Source of the DNA: Psychrobacter cibarius
GTDB lineage: Bacteria > Pseudomonadota > Gammaproteobacteria > Pseudomonadales > Moraxellaceae
Reading direction: 5' to 3'
NCBI RefSeq assembly: GCF_016107535.1
Contig: NZ_JABASQ010000003.1
Span: forward strand, 124,001-188,000
Length of the DNA: 64,000 bases
The notes under the pieces were generated by a model. That model saw only the letters and a list, made by a program, of their open reading frames with translations. It was not told where the DNA came from and made no database searches. The translations under genes were made by a program, and so were the position numbers. This document shows, one piece after another, positions 9,370-19,776 of the stretch; the first letter of the stretch is position 1, and every line of letters begins with the position of its first letter.

Positions 9370-11061
9370 TTACTGCATTTGCTCTTTGATCAAGTCACCA
9401 ATTGTTTTTGGCTGTGCATCAGAACTGACAGTAGTACTAGTCGTGCTAGTGCTGCTTAGCTCTTTAATCGCCTGACGCTCTTCAGCTTCGTCTTTCGCTT
9501 TGATAGACAAGTTGATGTTGCGAGTTTTACGATCAACACTGATGATTTTAGCTTCAACGTCATCACCAATGCTCAAATGCTTAGTCGCATCTTCAACGCG
9601 ATCACGTTGAATTTCAGAGGCACGTAGATACGCTTCAACTTCGTCAGCAAGCTCGATAGTAGCGCCTTTAGCATCTACTTCTTTTACTTTACCATTAACG
9701 ATAGCACCGCGGTCATTGTTGACTAGGTATTCGTTGAATGGATCAGAGCTTAACTGCTTCACGCCTAGGCTGATACGGTTTGCTTCTGCATCTACTGACA
9801 ATACCATTGCTTCAACGGTGTCGCCTTTATTGTAGTTACGGATAGCGTCTTCGCCAGTTTCGTTCCAAGAGATATCAGATAGATGAACAAGACCATCAAT
9901 ACCACCGTCTAGACCGATAAAGATACCGAAGTCAGTGATTGATTTGATCGTACCAGTGATTTTATCACCGCGCTCATGTTTCTTATCAAACTCATCCCAT
10001 GGGTTAGCAAGAGTTTGTTTGATACCTAAGCTGATACGACGACGTTCTTCATCGATATCAAGAATCATTACTTCAACTTCATCACCCACTTGAACAACTT
10101 TTGATGGGTGGATGTTTTTGTTGGTATGATCCATTTCTGAAACGTGTACTAAACCTTCAATACCTTCAGAAATCTCAGCGAAACAACCATAATCAGTTAA
10201 GTTGGTTACGCGTGCTTTAACCACACTACCTACTGGGTAAGTGCCGCCAACGTTATCCCAAGGATCAGTACCAAGTTGTTTTAGACCTAGGCTAACGCGA
10301 TTGCGCTCACGGTCAAACTTCAATACTTTAACTTTTAGGTCCTGACCAACTTCAACAACTTCAGATGGATGCTTGATACGGCGCCATGCCATGTCAGTGA
10401 TGTGCAATAGACCATCGATACCACCTAGATCAACGAATGCGCCGTAATCAGTAAGGTTCTTAACGATACCTTCGATCTCGATGCCTTCTTCAAGCTTGTT
10501 CAATAGCTCTTCGCGCTCAGCTGAATTTTCAGCTTCCATAACTGCACGACGGCTAACAACAACGTTGTTGCGTTTTTGATCAAGTTTGATGACTTTGAAC
10601 TCTAGCTCTTTACCTTCAAGATGCGTGGTGTCACGGATAGGACGAACATCTACCAATGAACCTGGTAGGAACGCGCGTACTGAACCGATATCTACAGTGA
10701 AACCGCCTTTCACTTTGCTTGAGATGATACCTTTTACGATTTCATCATTGTCAGCGATTTTTTCAAGGAAGTTCCAAGTTTCAACACGTTTGGCTTTTTC
10801 ACGTGAAAGCAAGGTTTGACCCATGCCGTTATCAACCGCTTCAACCACGACATCAACGCTATCGCCAACTTCAACTTCAAGTTCGCCTTCTTCGCTTAAA
10901 AACTCTTCACGAGCGACGATACCTTCAGATTTCAGACCAGTATCAACAGTGATCCAGTCGTTATCAATGGCCACAACAGTACCAGTGATAACCGAGCCAC
11001 GCTCGATATCCAGACCTGTTTCTTCGATGCTCGCTTCAAATAGTTCAGCAAATGATTCCAT
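9370..11061 (-). CDS. rpsA: 30S ribosomal protein S1
   Basis: S1 binds mRNA leaders on the 30S subunit and unwinds structured start sites. The 563-aa protein has six S1/OB repeats. Repeat boundaries show as [81 protein letters not shown] and [15 protein letters not shown]. The length is close to E. coli S1 (557 aa). A Ser/Thr-rich linker ([12 protein letters not shown]) precedes the final [10 protein letters not shown]. An AAAGG site precedes the ATG. It is flanked by cmk upstream and ihfB downstream, the conserved order. Confidence 0.98.
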   Translation of the reverse strand: MESFAELFEASIEETGLDIERGSVITGTVVAIDNDWITVDTGLKSEGIVAREEFLSEEGELEVEVGDSVDVVVEAVDNGMGQTLLSREKAKRVETWNFLEKIADNDEIVKGIISSKVKGGFTVDIGSVRAFLPGSLVDVRPIRDTTHLEGKELEFKVIKLDQKRNNVVVSRRAVMEAENSAEREELLNKLEEGIEIEGIVKNLTDYGAFVDLGGIDGLLHITDMAWRRIKHPSEVVEVGQDLKVKVLKFDRERNRVSLGLKQLGTDPWDNVGGTYPVGSVVKARVTNLTDYGCFAEISEGIEGLVHVSEMDHTNKNIHPSKVVQVGDEVEVMILDIDEERRRISLGIKQTLANPWDEFDKKHERGDKITGTIKSITDFGIFIGLDGGIDGLVHLSDISWNETGEDAIRNYNKGDTVEAMVLSVDAEANRISLGVKQLSSDPFNEYLVNNDRGAIVNGKVKEVDAKGATIELADEVEAYLRASEIQRDRVEDATKHLSIGDDVEAKIISVDRKTRNINLSIKAKDEAEERQAIKELSSTSTTSTTVSSDAQPKTIGDLIKEQMQ

Positions 11062-11371
11062 TATGTCTACCTTTGTATAGCCGTATCCTGTCCAGCACAG
11101 TACGGATCAAATTTATGATTGCATAAAACGAGAATACTGGTTTTATATCCCATACAATCATATATAAAAACGTTTGTTGTTAGTAAGCACATAACTTATT
11201 AAACTCACTAGCAACAACTGTCTTATATTGCAATGCCTTATACTTTCAAATCTCTATGATTTAGAAAGAATATTTTTATCACTCTCTAGAGATTATTAGC
11301 GTCTACTACTGTGATTTTATACTAAAATCAAGCGTATAGGAAACTTTTTCATACTTACTAACTTGTTTTTA
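11062..11371. other. cmk-rpsA intergenic region (rpsA leader)
   Basis: A 310-base AT-rich gap between the cmk stop and the rpsA start. In enterobacteria this leader folds into hairpins through which S1 represses its own translation. I see short imperfect inverted repeats but no clear terminator and no ORF. An rpsA promoter is expected here, but I could not assign one confidently. Confidence 0.5.
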
Positions 11372-12154
11372 TTAACTATTAAAGAAAATACCTTTATCCT
11401 GACAATGTCTTTTCACTTGTGCATAAACTGCATCAGCATCTAAGTTAGAGCTATCTAGTAGTAGAGCATCTTCTGCAGGCTTTGATGGTGCAGTCGACCG
11501 ATTCTCATCACGATCATCACGAGCTTTAATTGTCGCTAAAATCGCGTCAAAATCTGCCGTCTGACCAGCATTTATTAACTGTGTTACACGGCGCTCGGCA
11601 CGCGCTTCAGCACTGGCAGTCAAATATACTTTTACATCCGCATCTGGGAACACCACCGTCCCCATATCGCGACCATCAGCGACCAATCCAGAGTGAGTTG
11701 CCATATCTTGTTGCAACTGTAGTAATGCTTGACGAAATTTTGGAAATACGGCTATTTGTGATGCATAGCCGCCCACGGTTTCATTACGAACCTGCTCACC
11801 AACCGCCTCACCATTCACTAAAACATCAACACGTCCTGATGCATTGTTAGGTACAAAAGCAATCTCTAGGCGCTGCGTTAGTGCTAATACAGCCATCTCG
11901 TCAATGGCTTGGCTTCCGTCTGCCGCAACTAATCCAGCTTCAAATGCTTTGAGTCCAACGATACGATACAAAGCACCTGAATCTAGCAGTTGATAATTCA
12001 ATGCTTGGGCCAAACGCCACGTCACCGTACCTTTACCTGCCCCACTTGGTCCATCAATGCAGATAACTGGATAACGCAACACTGGCGCTTGGTTATCATT
12101 ACTACCAGAACTAAAGTTATCAAGTATAGCGTTATCAGCTGTAGAAACGGTCAT
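11372..12154 (-). CDS. cmk: Cytidylate kinase
   Basis: This enzyme phosphorylates CMP and dCMP to the diphosphates with ATP. The P-loop is GPSGAGKG at residues 35-42, followed by the NMP-binding insert and the VADGRDMGTVVFPDADVK and YLTASAEARAERR blocks. The 260-aa length slightly exceeds E. coli Cmk (227) because of a roughly 25-residue polar N-terminal extension. I chose the ATG at 12154, which follows a TAAGTGAGT site. A GTG nine bases upstream is also open. Its position before rpsA is conserved. Confidence 0.95.
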   Translation of the reverse strand: MTVSTADNAILDNFSSGSNDNQAPVLRYPVICIDGPSGAGKGTVTWRLAQALNYQLLDSGALYRIVGLKAFEAGLVAADGSQAIDEMAVLALTQRLEIAFVPNNASGRVDVLVNGEAVGEQVRNETVGGYASQIAVFPKFRQALLQLQQDMATHSGLVADGRDMGTVVFPDADVKVYLTASAEARAERRVTQLINAGQTADFDAILATIKARDDRDENRSTAPSKPAEDALLLDSSNLDADAVYAQVKRHCQDKGIFFNS

Positions 12155-12333
12155 AATACTCACTTAATAGTAGACGATACTGATACGGCTTAGTACATGC
12201 TAGCTGCAGAAAAATATTTACTTATTTATCAAACGCTTGACAATCAATTCATCATTTCGTCATCAAATAGGGCGATATTATAGCAAAGAAACCTACCCAT
12301 CACTAGCAGCAAGTCCGTTATCTTGTTAACAGC

Positions 12334-12900
12334 TTATTTTGATTTCGTTTTAGCCAATTTTCTTCGTTCACGAAAAAAGCCTTTGAGTATTTGACTACTA
12401 TGCTCGCTACACAGGCCTTTATGTACCTGAATACTGTGATTATAAAAAGGCTGCATAGGTAAGTTCATCTGACTGCCAACCATGCCTGCTCTTGGCTCAC
12501 TCGCTGCATAGACCAATCTATCGACCCGCGCATGAATGAGCGCTCCGATACACATCGTACAAGGCTCTAAGGTAACGTATAACGTTGTCTGTAATGGTAA
12601 GCGATAGTTTTTTAAGCGCGCACACGCTTCTCTTAATGCGACAATCTCGGCATGAGCGGTCGCATCGTGACGACCAATTGGTTCATTAAATCCTTGACCA
12701 ATAATCTGCTGGTCGTGTACCAGTATCGCTCCTACCGGCACTTCTCCACGCTCAGCACCTTGCCTAGCAAGTTTAAGAGCTATGTTCATCCAGCTCATAT
12801 CTTGAAGTGACCAAAATGCGCTGGCTTGCATATCTTCAATAACTAACTGACTATTTGCGGTTGGATGTGGCTTCAAGCTTATATTTTGTTTATGTTTCAT
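12334..12900 (-). CDS. tadA: tRNA-specific adenosine deaminase
   Basis: TadA converts A34 to inosine in tRNA-Arg(ACG). The zinc site is complete: H83-A-E85 with the general-base glutamate, and P-C114-T-M-C117. The C-terminal Arg/Lys helix (FFRERRKLAK) is typical. About 30 polar N-terminal residues precede the core start (WMNIALKLARQGAERGEVPVGA). The ATG at 12900 is 12 bases after the ung stop. An in-frame TTG abuts that stop, and no start has a clear ribosome site. The tight spacing suggests translation coupled to ung. Confidence 0.93.
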   Translation of the reverse strand: MKHKQNISLKPHPTANSQLVIEDMQASAFWSLQDMSWMNIALKLARQGAERGEVPVGAILVHDQQIIGQGFNEPIGRHDATAHAEIVALREACARLKNYRLPLQTTLYVTLEPCTMCIGALIHARVDRLVYAASEPRAGMVGSQMNLPMQPFYNHSIQVHKGLCSEHSSQILKGFFRERRKLAKTKSK

Positions 12901-12912
12901 GTATTTTGACAA

Positions 12913-13650
12913 CTATTGCGGTAATTGCCAATCGATAGGCGTTTGCCCATACTGTACCAGATAATCATTGGTCTTAGAAAACGGCTTGAAACCAAAGAAT
13001 CCACCACGATTGGCAGCAAGTGGTGATGGATGTACAGCGGTCAGAATGAGATGCTTATCAGTATTGATATATTTGCCTTTTTTCTGTGCTTTACTGCCCC
13101 ACAATATAAATACGGTATGTTCTGTTTGTTCATTAACCACATCAATCACCGCATCGGTAAACTGCTCCCAGCCTTTATTTTGGTGACTGTTTGGCTCACT
13201 TTCTCGCACGGTCAGAGAGCTATTTAATAGCAAAACTCCTTGCTGCGCCCAGTAAGTCAGGTCGCCATGTTTTGAGGGTGCGATACCAACGTCGCTCGCC
13301 ATCTCTTTTAACAAATTATTGAGTGAGGGTGGCTTTGGAATGGCTTTGGGCACTGAAAACGATAAGCCCATTGCCTGCCCTGGTCCATGATAAGGATCTT
13401 GACCTAGTATCACGACTTTAACTTGTGATAAAGGGGTCAGGTTTAACGCGTTAAATATTAAGGGTGCTGGCGGATAGATACTGTTTTCTGATTGATAGGC
13501 TTCTTTTAAAAACGCACGCAAGTCGTCCATATTGTTAGAAGTTAACTCGTCTGCTAACGCCGTTTTCCAATCTTCTGGCAAGCGCACATTGTCTAAAATA
13601 GCCTGCTTTTGCGCTGGCGATTTTGGCGTTTGTTCATCGAATAATTCCAT
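12913..13650 (-). CDS. ung: Uracil-DNA glycosylase (family 1)
   Basis: Ung removes uracil from DNA to start base excision repair. The water-activating loop GQD85PYHGP and the minor-groove loop HPSPLAANRGG (near residue 207) are intact. LLLNSSLTV and the uracil-binding strand are also present. The 245-aa length is normal. An AGGA site precedes the ATG at 13650. It is transcribed with tadA just downstream. Confidence 0.97.
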   Translation of the reverse strand: MELFDEQTPKSPAQKQAILDNVRLPEDWKTALADELTSNNMDDLRAFLKEAYQSENSIYPPAPLIFNALNLTPLSQVKVVILGQDPYHGPGQAMGLSFSVPKAIPKPPSLNNLLKEMASDVGIAPSKHGDLTYWAQQGVLLLNSSLTVRESEPNSHQNKGWEQFTDAVIDVVNEQTEHTVFILWGSKAQKKGKYINTDKHLILTAVHPSPLAANRGGFFGFKPFSKTNDYLVQYGQTPIDWQLPQ

Positions 13651-13765
13651 AGTATGTCCTGTTATATTTGTTATCGATTAGATAAATATCGAATGGAGGG
13701 CGTGAACCAATCTCGCACATGAGAGCTCGTGATTTCATACCTTGATGTTGTTATGAATTATAGCA

Positions 13766-13802
13766 ATAAAAAAACGGCTACCACAGTAACATGGTAACCG
13801 TT
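13766..13802 (-). terminator. clpA terminator
   Basis: AACGGCTACC (13773-13782) pairs with GGTAACCGTT (13793-13802) with one bulged position. The minus strand continues into a run of seven T. It lies just past the clpA stop. Confidence 0.8.
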
Positions 13803-13825
13803 GTTATTACATTAGTAGCAAAAAC

Positions 13826-16399
13826 TTAGCTGGCGAGTGACTCAGAGTCTGGATGTGGCTCATGAGTCTCAACGACCGTCAAGATAATACGACTATCTGC
13901 TGATCCTTTATCTGTAGAGTTATAATCCGTCTTACCACTGTACTTATCAAGCTTGACAGAATCACCATCTTGCTCATCATTGGCTTCAGGCTCCAAAGTA
14001 AGATGTACTACCCCGCCATTGACCAAATTACCAAACAAAATCATACTTGCCAATGGCTTTTTGATTTCATCTTGAATCAGACGTTGCATTGGGCGGGCAC
14101 CCATTAGGCGATCATAGCCTTTTTTAGCCAAGTAATCGCGTACTTCGTCATCAATCTCTAAGGTGACTTGTTTGTCATCAAGCTGGACTTGCAACTCAAC
14201 CAAGAACTTATCGACCACAGACACCACCACTGAGGTATCTAGTGGGTTAAATTGAATAATTGCATCTAAACGGTTACGGAACTCTGGCGTAAAGACACGT
14301 TTGAGCGATTCCGTATTATCACGACTATGGTCTTGGTGAGTAAAGCCCATCGAAGAGCGGCTAATACTATCAGCACCGACATTGGTCGTCATAATCACAA
14401 TCACTTGCTTAAAGATAGCCACACGACCATTGTTATCAGTCAACGTACCATGATCCATGACTTGCAGTAACAAGTTAAAGACATCAGGGTGCGCTTTTTC
14501 AATCTCATCAAGCAATAACACACAATGTGGATGTTGATTGATTTTTTCAGTCAACAAACCACCTTGATCATAACCGACATAGCCAGGAGGTGCACCAATC
14601 AGACGTGAAGCAGTATGCGCTTCCATATACTCTGACATATCAAAACGAACTAACTCGACACCAAGTAGGTTCGCTAACTGACGTGAAACTTCGGTTTTAC
14701 CCACCCCAGTAGGACCGGCAAACATGAAGGAACCAATTGGCTTATCTGGTGCTTTGAGACCGGCACGTGATAGCTTAATGGCGTCGGCTAATGTTTCAAT
14801 GGCCTCATCTTGACCAAACACTAAGTGCTTAAGATCACGATCTAAGTGCTGAAGAATACTCTTATCATCACTCGATACTGACTTGGGCGGAATACGTGCA
14901 AGCTTGGCAACAATCGCTTCAATATCTGCCACATCGATTTTCATCGGTGGTTTTTTCTTAGCCTTGGCACTTTTTGACTCACTGAACGATTTGGCACGAT
15001 CATTGGCTTTTGCAGTTTCCGCTTCATCCTGCATTTCGCTATCGCTATACGTGTCACCACCGAGTCCCTCAACATCGGCATCAATCTGAGCATCAAAATC
15101 TTGCTCTATATCTGAAATAAAGCTTTCTTCTGCATCAATATCATCAGCATCAGGAATAACGCCTAAACGCTTATAGGCACCTGCTTCGTCAATCACGTCA
15201 ATCGCTTTATCTGGTAAAAAACGCTCGTGAATATGCTTAGCAGATAATTGAACGGCGGTGACCAACGCTTCATCGGTATATTCAACATTATGAAATTCCT
15301 CATAACGAGGCTTCAGACCGCGTAAAATATCAATTGTATCGTCAACACTCGGCTCTTTGACATCAATTTTCTGGAAACGACGTGACAGTGCATGGTCTTT
15401 TTCAAACACTTGACGGTATTCGGTAAAGGTAGTTGAGCCGATACAACGCAGCTCACCATTAGCAAGTGCTGGCTTAATCAAGTTTGATACGTCCATATTG
15501 CTACTCATTGACGACCCTGCGCCAATAATCATATGAATCTCATCAATAAATAATATTGCATTGGGCTTTTTCTTTAGCGCATCAAGCAGTGACTTCATGC
15601 GTTTTTCAAAATCACCACGGTATTTAGTACCAGCGATTAATGAGCCGATATCAAGGCTATAAATCACGCAGCCATTCAATGGTTTCGGTGCTTTATCATT
15701 AATAATCAACCACGCCAAACCTTCAGCGATAGAGGTCTTACCGACGCCAGGCTCACCAACCAATAACGGGTTATTTTTACGGCGACGACACAGTACTTGC
15801 GCGGCGCGCTCAATTTCAGGGCCACGTCCAATTAATGGATCCGTCTTACCTTCAGCCGCACGCTGGTTCAGGTTGGTCGCAAACTCAACCAAGGGATCTT
15901 TACTGGTTTTTTCTGAGGCACTACGGCGCTCACCCGTCATAGAAGCACGTGGCTCAGATGGCTCGTCTTTATCTTGACCATGTGATAAGTATTGGGTTAA
16001 CTCAAGACGACTAATACCCTGCTTTTTGAGCAAATAAACGGCATAAGTATCGTGCTCTGAAAACATAGACACTAAAATGTCTGAGCCTTCAACAAGGCGA
16101 CCACCACCAATAGATTGCACATGGAAAATAGCACGCTGTAGAATACGATCAAAGCTTTGGGTTGGCTGCGGTGACTGCTCGGTGTCTGCGTCTACCGTTG
16201 GCGTATGCTTATTGATATAAGCTTCTAACTCGGTGCGCAGCGTTGAAACATTGGCATTACAGGCAGTTAGTGTATTGGCAGCGTGAGTATTCTCTAATAA
16301 CGCCAATAATAGATGCTCAACAGTGAGGTACTCATGCGATTTTTGGCGCGCAAGTGTCATTGCTAAACGCAAAGAAACTTCAAGATGACGACTTAACAT
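13826..16399 (-). CDS. clpA: ClpA, ATPase unfoldase subunit of ClpAP
   Basis: This AAA+ unfoldase feeds substrates to ClpP. It has an N-terminal Clp-N repeat domain (about 1-140), a first ATPase with GEPGVGKT (215-222) and DEIH (286-289), and a second ATPase with GPTGVGKT (562-569) and LLLDEIEKA. At 857 aa it is about 100 longer than E. coli ClpA (758). The extra residues are an acidic then Lys/Ser-rich insert at about 415-487, between the two ATPase modules, and a polar C-terminal tail of about 45 residues. The ATG at 16399 has an AGGAAG site. The adaptor gene clpS lies upstream on the same strand but 721 bases away. Confidence 0.96.
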   Translation of the reverse strand: MLSRHLEVSLRLAMTLARQKSHEYLTVEHLLLALLENTHAANTLTACNANVSTLRTELEAYINKHTPTVDADTEQSPQPTQSFDRILQRAIFHVQSIGGGRLVEGSDILVSMFSEHDTYAVYLLKKQGISRLELTQYLSHGQDKDEPSEPRASMTGERRSASEKTSKDPLVEFATNLNQRAAEGKTDPLIGRGPEIERAAQVLCRRRKNNPLLVGEPGVGKTSIAEGLAWLIINDKAPKPLNGCVIYSLDIGSLIAGTKYRGDFEKRMKSLLDALKKKPNAILFIDEIHMIIGAGSSMSSNMDVSNLIKPALANGELRCIGSTTFTEYRQVFEKDHALSRRFQKIDVKEPSVDDTIDILRGLKPRYEEFHNVEYTDEALVTAVQLSAKHIHERFLPDKAIDVIDEAGAYKRLGVIPDADDIDAEESFISDIEQDFDAQIDADVEGLGGDTYSDSEMQDEAETAKANDRAKSFSESKSAKAKKKPPMKIDVADIEAIVAKLARIPPKSVSSDDKSILQHLDRDLKHLVFGQDEAIETLADAIKLSRAGLKAPDKPIGSFMFAGPTGVGKTEVSRQLANLLGVELVRFDMSEYMEAHTASRLIGAPPGYVGYDQGGLLTEKINQHPHCVLLLDEIEKAHPDVFNLLLQVMDHGTLTDNNGRVAIFKQVIVIMTTNVGADSISRSSMGFTHQDHSRDNTESLKRVFTPEFRNRLDAIIQFNPLDTSVVVSVVDKFLVELQVQLDDKQVTLEIDDEVRDYLAKKGYDRLMGARPMQRLIQDEIKKPLASMILFGNLVNGGVVHLTLEPEANDEQDGDSVKLDKYSGKTDYNSTDKGSADSRIILTVVETHEPHPDSESLAS

Positions 16400-17120
16400 A
16401 ACGACTTCCTACGGTTATACCTATCTTTATAATTGATAGCTTTATGAATGAGTTAGTAAGTAAATCAGGGCGACAGATGGATTGTTCAAGGGCTAACTCT
16501 GTATTATCAAAAGACAGCGCTAAATGATATTGACCATGTATTACTCAAGTAGCAGTGCTATCTACTTATCACCAATTAAGCGTTTTGATCACTCATACTT
16601 GCTTTCTTTATCTCAACACGATACTTAAGAAGAGTCAATCTATTAACACAGACTAAAATGTATCAAGGCGTACTGCGCATCAATATTTATAGTAAAGAAA
16701 TAGCATGAAAGCTTCAAAAGCTGAGCAAATAAAGGAGAAATGGGTAATAGAATAATAAATGAGAGAGTGAAGGATACAAGTGACTTTTTTAAGCCATCAA
16801 CTGATTAAATTATAGAAAAATTCAAGTTAATAGGATGACTAGAAAATGATACGAGTTCAGCAATCATTTCTATAAAATTTAGACAGCTGTTTGGTGTGAT
16901 GACTTAATATAGATAAGGGTATATTAAAGAAAAATCAAGGTTAGGAAATTTTTATAATAAGGAATTTATGAGTGATTGCTTGGATACAGAGTACCAATCA
17001 AGCTCACAATGAGCGGTTTTTAGAGCTTGATAGGGTTTCTAAACGATAAAACCATTGGAAATAATAAGATAAAAACACGAAAAGAAGATAGAACTTTAAA
17101 TTCATATTTACGCTATTTTC
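16400..17120. other. Long clpS-clpA intergenic gap
   Basis: This 721-base AT-rich stretch separates clpS from clpA, which are adjacent in many gammaproteobacteria. I find no ORF with coding character, no inverted-end element and no clear terminator. A 64-codon reading frame on the + strand at its end overlaps clpS and is a chance frame. The region probably holds the clpA promoter. Confidence 0.5.
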
Positions 17121-17537
17121 TTATTCGCCTTGATGTGGCTCAATCTGGGTCAATAATGGATAGCCTTCACGATGTGCCAGACTGTTTACCTTTTTGGCTT
17201 TGGTCTCAGCGATATCTTTAGGATAGATACCAGCAATGCCTTTGCTACTGTTATGAATCGTCAGCATAACTTCGACTGCCGAATCCATACTATGACGAAA
17301 TTCAGACTGTAAAATATAAACAACGAACTCCATCGGCGTATAATTATCATTATACATAACGACGGCATACATAGGCGGCTTAGCCACTTCTGGCTCTGCT
17401 ACCAGTACATCTGCTTGTGGCGAGGTCTCGCCGTCCGTATCGCCATCTTGTGCACGATGAGCAGGTATGGTTGGAAAGTGCCAATCAGCAACAGTTGGCA
17501 ACGCTTGCAATAGGGTTCGTTTTATCATAATTGGCAT
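17121..17537 (-). CDS. clpS: ClpS, ClpAP adaptor (N-degron recognin)
   Basis: ClpS delivers N-end-rule substrates to ClpA. The core matches E. coli ClpS: YN63-D64-NYTPMEFVV supplies the two residues that bind the substrate alpha-amino group, and H95 in MLTIHNSSKG is the third. The C-terminal ETKAKKVNSLAHREGYPLL helix binds the ClpA N-domain. The 138-aa length reflects a polar N-terminal extension of about 30 residues compared with the usual 106. Alternative ATG codons lie at 17537 and 17528, and neither has a strong ribosome site. Confidence 0.94.
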   Translation of the reverse strand: MPIMIKRTLLQALPTVADWHFPTIPAHRAQDGDTDGETSPQADVLVAEPEVAKPPMYAVVMYNDNYTPMEFVVYILQSEFRHSMDSAVEVMLTIHNSSKGIAGIYPKDIAETKAKKVNSLAHREGYPLLTQIEPHQGE

Positions 17538-17564
17538 ACAAATTAATGGTTATATTTATAACAG

Positions 17565-17617
17565 AATAAAGAGCGCTAACAGAGGTTGGCAAATGCAATG
17601 CTTATTATAGCGCTCTT
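17565..17617 (-). terminator. Probable terminator after the coiled-coil protein gene
   Basis: AAGAGCGCTA (17569-17578) and TAGCGCTCTT (17608-17617) form a perfect 10-bp stem with a 29-base loop. The minus strand then reads TTTATT. It lies 13 bases past the 17631 stop, upstream of clpS. Confidence 0.6.
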
Positions 17618-17630
17618 AAATATGAATAGA

Positions 17631-18497
17631 TTAAGGCTCAATCGGACTTTCGTCGACTTCAGGTAAATCTAAAAGTGATAGCGGCATATTATCAACTCGG
17701 TCGCCAAGCCTCCAATCATAGAGCTGCTCCACTTGTTGTCCGCCAGCTTGTAAGCTGAGTTTGACTTGTAACGGTTTAAAGCCTGATGGCATCATGAAAC
17801 GACCACGAATACGAACGATACCTTCAATAGTATAAACTGGAGGATCTAGCGGCACCTCTACAAAATCATCGTCATTGAGCAAAGTCAACGTTGGCTTTAG
17901 GCGTTTGGCTTTGCCATCGCTAGCAAGCATGCCTATATCGAAACCATATTCGAAGGCATTTTCAGGTAACGGCTCAATCTTTGCTGCTATTACTTGTAAA
18001 GGCATGCCGCCTTTGTCACGAAGGACATCAGCATATAATTCATTCAGTTGAGAGACTTGTCTATTCTCAACCGTTAATTCTTGCTGGTTTTCACGCAACT
18101 CTTTGATGTTAGCCAAGCTAATCGCCAGCTCCTGCTTAGCAGTAGCGGCTTGATTGACCGCTATTTTATGACTAAGACGTAAATCTTCCAGCGCTTCTGT
18201 TGCCTCAGTGCCATTAATAATTGCTTGCTTGGCTTCTGTTTGCATTGAGTGCAAGCCGCGCTGATAGCCAAGTTTATGACCGAATATCAATCCAACAATG
18301 GCAGTCACCAATATGACAACGACAAAGAGAGCCAACACCAATGTGGATGCCCCTTGTTGGGTACCACCTACCTTAGTTACTGAACTAGCATTGGTTTTAA
18401 GAGAATGCGGACTACGCTCTAAATGATACAAATCAGAGTCTTTGCACGATGAAAGTGCGGGCTGTGAGCAAAAGCGTCGTACAAGCTTGACACGCAT
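17631..18497 (-). CDS. Membrane-anchored coiled-coil protein, DUF6776-like
   Basis: A 288-aa protein of unknown function. A polar N-terminus (1-50) is followed by one membrane segment (about 52-72) ending in GHKLGYQRG. An alpha-helical, Gln/Glu/Ala-rich coiled coil covers about 85-150, and a beta-rich C-terminal domain covers about 160-280 (YGFDIGML, VYTIEGIVRIRGRFMMPSGF). The layout fits the DUF6776 family of gammaproteobacterial inner-membrane proteins with a periplasmic C-terminal domain. I recognise no catalytic motif. The start is uncertain because the first 45 residues are weakly conserved in character. It lies between argC and clpS with its own terminator. Confidence 0.7.
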   Translation of the reverse strand: MRVKLVRRFCSQPALSSCKDSDLYHLERSPHSLKTNASSVTKVGGTQQGASTLVLALFVVVILVTAIVGLIFGHKLGYQRGLHSMQTEAKQAIINGTEATEALEDLRLSHKIAVNQAATAKQELAISLANIKELRENQQELTVENRQVSQLNELYADVLRDKGGMPLQVIAAKIEPLPENAFEYGFDIGMLASDGKAKRLKPTLTLLNDDDFVEVPLDPPVYTIEGIVRIRGRFMMPSGFKPLQVKLSLQAGGQQVEQLYDWRLGDRVDNMPLSLLDLPEVDESPIEP

Positions 18498-18598
18498 TTA
18501 GACAATATCTCTTAACAGTAATGGCAATATTATAGCGGAATTTATAATCAATACCTAGTAGCATAAATATGAATGACTTAGCCACAAAAAATCTCGTA

Positions 18599-19666
18599 CT
18601 AAGGTACGATAGGCGCAAAATTCAGTCCCATTGTTTCATCGAATCCGAACATGACATTCATATTTTGTACAGCTTGTCCTGCGGCGCCTTTTACCAAATT
18701 GTCTTGTACGACAATCACTGTCAATTCAGCCCGTTCATTGTCTTGATGCACAGCAATGCGTAAACGGTTGCTGGCGCGGACACTACGGGTATCCGGATAA
18801 ATACCTTTTGGCATGACATCAATAAACGCTTCTGATTCATAGCATGTTTCAAATATCTGCTGCCAATCAATAGCAGCACCCGCATCCGTCAGCTCAAGAT
18901 GAATAGAGCTCAGCATGCCACGTATCATCGGCACAAGATGCGGTAAAAAACGAATGCGATGGGTGAACTGGCTGCCTAATAACTGCGCCACGCCTTGCTC
19001 AATCTCAGGCAGGTGACGATGTCCTTCAACGCTATAAGCTTTAAAGTTATCAGTAGTTTCAGCATAATTAAGCGCAAGTGAAGCTTGGCGACCAGCGCCA
19101 GAAACACCAGACTTTGCATCAATAACGATACGTGATTCTACCAGTCTCTCTGCTTGCTTATTTTGCATATCGATTATTGGTTTCAAACCCAAAATAGCGG
19201 TAGTCGGATAACAACCCGGATTACCGACGACTAAAGCAGTGGCAAGTTTATCGCGATTCACTTCAGGTAAACCATAAACAGCTGTCTTTAGTAGCTCAGG
19301 ACAAGCATGCGACTGCTGATACCAGTGTTCAAAATCGGACAGTGACTGCAAACGAAAATCAGCAGCCAAATCAATGACTTTCACACCGGCTTGCGTTAGC
19401 GCCTCTGCTTGCTTCATCGCTACGCCATGTGGCGTGGCAAAAAAGACCACATCACACTTTTGCAGCGTTGCAAGCGTCTCATCGCCCAAGTCGCTAAAGA
19501 CAATATCTGATATACCGCGTAAGCTTGGAAATATCTCATCAGCGCGTGTACCAGCTTCGCTACGCGAGGTTAGCAAATCAATAGATACTTCAGGATGCGC
19601 AGATAACAAGCGAATCAGTTCAATACCCGTATAACCTGTGCCACCAACAATCGCTGCTGAAATCAT
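18599..19666 (-). CDS. argC: N-acetyl-gamma-glutamyl-phosphate reductase
   Basis: ArgC reduces N-acetylglutamyl phosphate to the semialdehyde in arginine synthesis, using NADPH. The Rossmann motif is GGTGYTG at 8-14. The catalytic cysteine is C152 in VVGNPGCYPTT. The substrate-binding SGVSGAGRQA and the HRHLPEI histidine are present. The 355-aa length is that of the long ArgC type. An AAGGAA site precedes the ATG. No other arg gene is next to it in this window. Confidence 0.97.
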   Translation of the reverse strand: MISAAIVGGTGYTGIELIRLLSAHPEVSIDLLTSRSEAGTRADEIFPSLRGISDIVFSDLGDETLATLQKCDVVFFATPHGVAMKQAEALTQAGVKVIDLAADFRLQSLSDFEHWYQQSHACPELLKTAVYGLPEVNRDKLATALVVGNPGCYPTTAILGLKPIIDMQNKQAERLVESRIVIDAKSGVSGAGRQASLALNYAETTDNFKAYSVEGHRHLPEIEQGVAQLLGSQFTHRIRFLPHLVPMIRGMLSSIHLELTDAGAAIDWQQIFETCYESEAFIDVMPKGIYPDTRSVRASNRLRIAVHQDNERAELTVIVVQDNLVKGAAGQAVQNMNVMFGFDETMGLNFAPIVP

Positions 19667-19776
19667 AAGATATTCCTTTTTATTTTACTTGGTAAATATC
19701 AGTGTTTGTTAAACAAATCTTAGATAGAAAGCTCGCTTATAGGCCTGAACTTTGTCATTTTTAGATTCTAGCGGCT

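Noticed and set aside
11530..11850. 106-codon + strand frame opposite cmk
   Set aside because: Overlaps a fully conserved kinase gene. No start signals.
17027..17221. 64-codon + frame in the clpS-clpA gap
   Set aside because: It runs into the clpS gene on the opposite strand and has no supporting signal.
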